Source: Pseudacidovorax sp. NFM-22 (GTDB taxonomy: Bacteria; Pseudomonadota; Gammaproteobacteria; Burkholderiales; Burkholderiaceae_C). Taken from it: 64,000 nt of DNA. The first letter of the stretch is position 1. Each line of letters begins with the position of its first letter. The position numbers and the translations under genes were made by a program. A model generated the notes under the pieces. The model saw only the letters and a program-made list of their open reading frames with translations, had not been told where the DNA came from and searched no databases. The DNA is taken from positions 124,001-188,000 of the forward strand of contig NZ_JACBFY010000008.1 of assembly GCF_021401245.1 (NCBI RefSeq), given 5' to 3'. This document shows, piece by piece, positions 63,507 to 64,000 of this stretch.

Positions 63507-63691
63507 CGCACGGGCCCTCCCAGCGCGAGGCCGGGGCCCTCGCGGCCGAGGTCGGCCACGATGTCGGCCGTGATCTGAAGCGCGTCGGTCTCTTCGGGCA
63601 GGTCCAGAAGATGGGCCAGCGAGGGGGCCCCGACGAACAGGAGCAGCAGCAGGGCCGCGATGAGGCGGCGCGACAGATGGGCGGCGCTCAC
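63503..63691 (-). CDS. 62-residue secreted or membrane-anchored small protein
   Basis: MSAAHLSRRLIAALLLLLFV followed by GAPSLAHLL is a signal-peptide-like or anchor segment; the rest (PEETDALQITADIVADLG) is polar. No family is recognised. It is coupled to both neighbours by short overlaps. Confidence 0.55.
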   Translation of the reverse strand: MSAAHLSRRLIAALLLLLFVGAPSLAHLLDLPEETDALQITADIVADLGREGPGLALGGPVR

Positions 63692-64000
63692 GGTGCACCC
63701 CCTTCCTGCGCAGCCAGCTGCAGGATCCGCGTGGGCTCCCAGTACGCCATCTTCTCTGCGAGCTTGCGCGCCTGGATGCCGGTCTTGCCGAGACGCTGAC
63801 CGAGGCGCAGGAAGCGGGCTTCGTCCCAGGTCGCCACGATGGCGCGCGCCTTGGCCCGGTCCCTCGCGCGCTGAGCGCTGCGCACGAGGCGCTCAGCGCG
63901 CTCAGCCTTGCGCTTCTCGCGCTTGGCCTTGTCGACCTGTGCGTCGATGTTGCCCTGGCGCTTGTGCAGCGGCAGGTTGAGGATGCCGTGATCGAAGCTC
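63688..64000 (-). CDS. hypothetical phage-type protein, start beyond the window
   Basis: The frame is open to the right edge. The visible 103 residues begin SFDHGILNLPLHKRQGNIDA, pass through a highly charged coiled-coil-like helix (KAKREKRKAERAERLVRSAQ) and end with FLRLGQRLGKTGIQARKLAE and AYWEPTRILQLAAQ. A nucleic-acid-binding role would fit the basic helix, but no family is recognised. Confidence 0.6.
   Translation of the reverse strand, partial: SFDHGILNLPLHKRQGNIDAQVDKAKREKRKAERAERLVRSAQRARDRAKARAIVATWDEARFLRLGQRLGKTGIQARKLAEKMAYWEPTRILQLAAQEGGAP

Overview
The window is very GC-rich chromosomal DNA whose gene content (ppx / pstSCAB-phoU-phoBR order, Rieske and CoA-dependent aromatic catabolism clusters, short GC-palindrome and GTTCGGGCTGAGC-type repeats) points to a Burkholderiales bacterium, most likely a Comamonadaceae member near Variovorax. 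This placement is inferred from gene content and style, not from a search.

Positions 1-10,000 hold catabolic genes on the + strand: the end of an alpha/beta hydrolase, a NIPSNAP protein, an MhpA-type FAD monooxygenase, an aldehyde dehydrogenase, a nitroreductase and an IclR regulator. After tRNA-Lys comes a tightly overlapping four-gene operon (octopine-dehydrogenase-type protein, 3-hydroxyacyl-CoA dehydrogenase, degenerate alpha/beta hydrolase, quinone-oxidoreductase-type protein) with its own sigma70-like promoter.

Positions 10,071-34,968 form one large catabolic and uptake locus bounded by two MarR regulators (the second at 35,192). It encodes a two-subunit indolepyruvate:ferredoxin-oxidoreductase-type enzyme, an oxidoreductase, two Rieske dioxygenase alpha/beta pairs, two CoA ligases, a thiolase-like protein without the thiolase cysteine, an OB-fold/SDR fusion, a cyclase-family (isatin-hydrolase-like) enzyme, SDRs, three paralogous periplasmic binding proteins and LivH, LivM-LivG fusion and LivF. 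Read together the genes fit aerobic degradation of indole-3-acetate: dioxygenation to dioxindole-3-acetate, CoA activation, retro-aldol cleavage to isatin and acetyl-CoA, hydrolysis to isatinate, then oxidative decarboxylation towards anthranilate. This reconstruction is an inference.

Positions 35,192-51,100 are core genome: MarR, tRNA-Pro, a nu-class GST, an OlsB-like acyltransferase, then the phosphate block: ppk1, sixA, ppx divergent from pstSCAB-phoU-phoB-phoR, with 11-bp-periodic Pho boxes before ppk1 and between ppx and pstS. It ends with a protein that joins a degenerate SRAP-like domain to a receiver and an HD-GYP domain.

From tRNA-Asn (51,257) to the right edge the window enters an integrated phage-like element: a LexA-box-controlled divergent module containing a genuine SRAP protein, a tyrosine integrase with DUF4224 partner, small zinc-ribbon proteins, a C5 cytosine methyltransferase with six VADPR repeats in its target-recognition region, a zinc-finger ParB protein, a dNMP kinase and many small overlapping genes on the - strand. 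The far end of the element lies outside the window.
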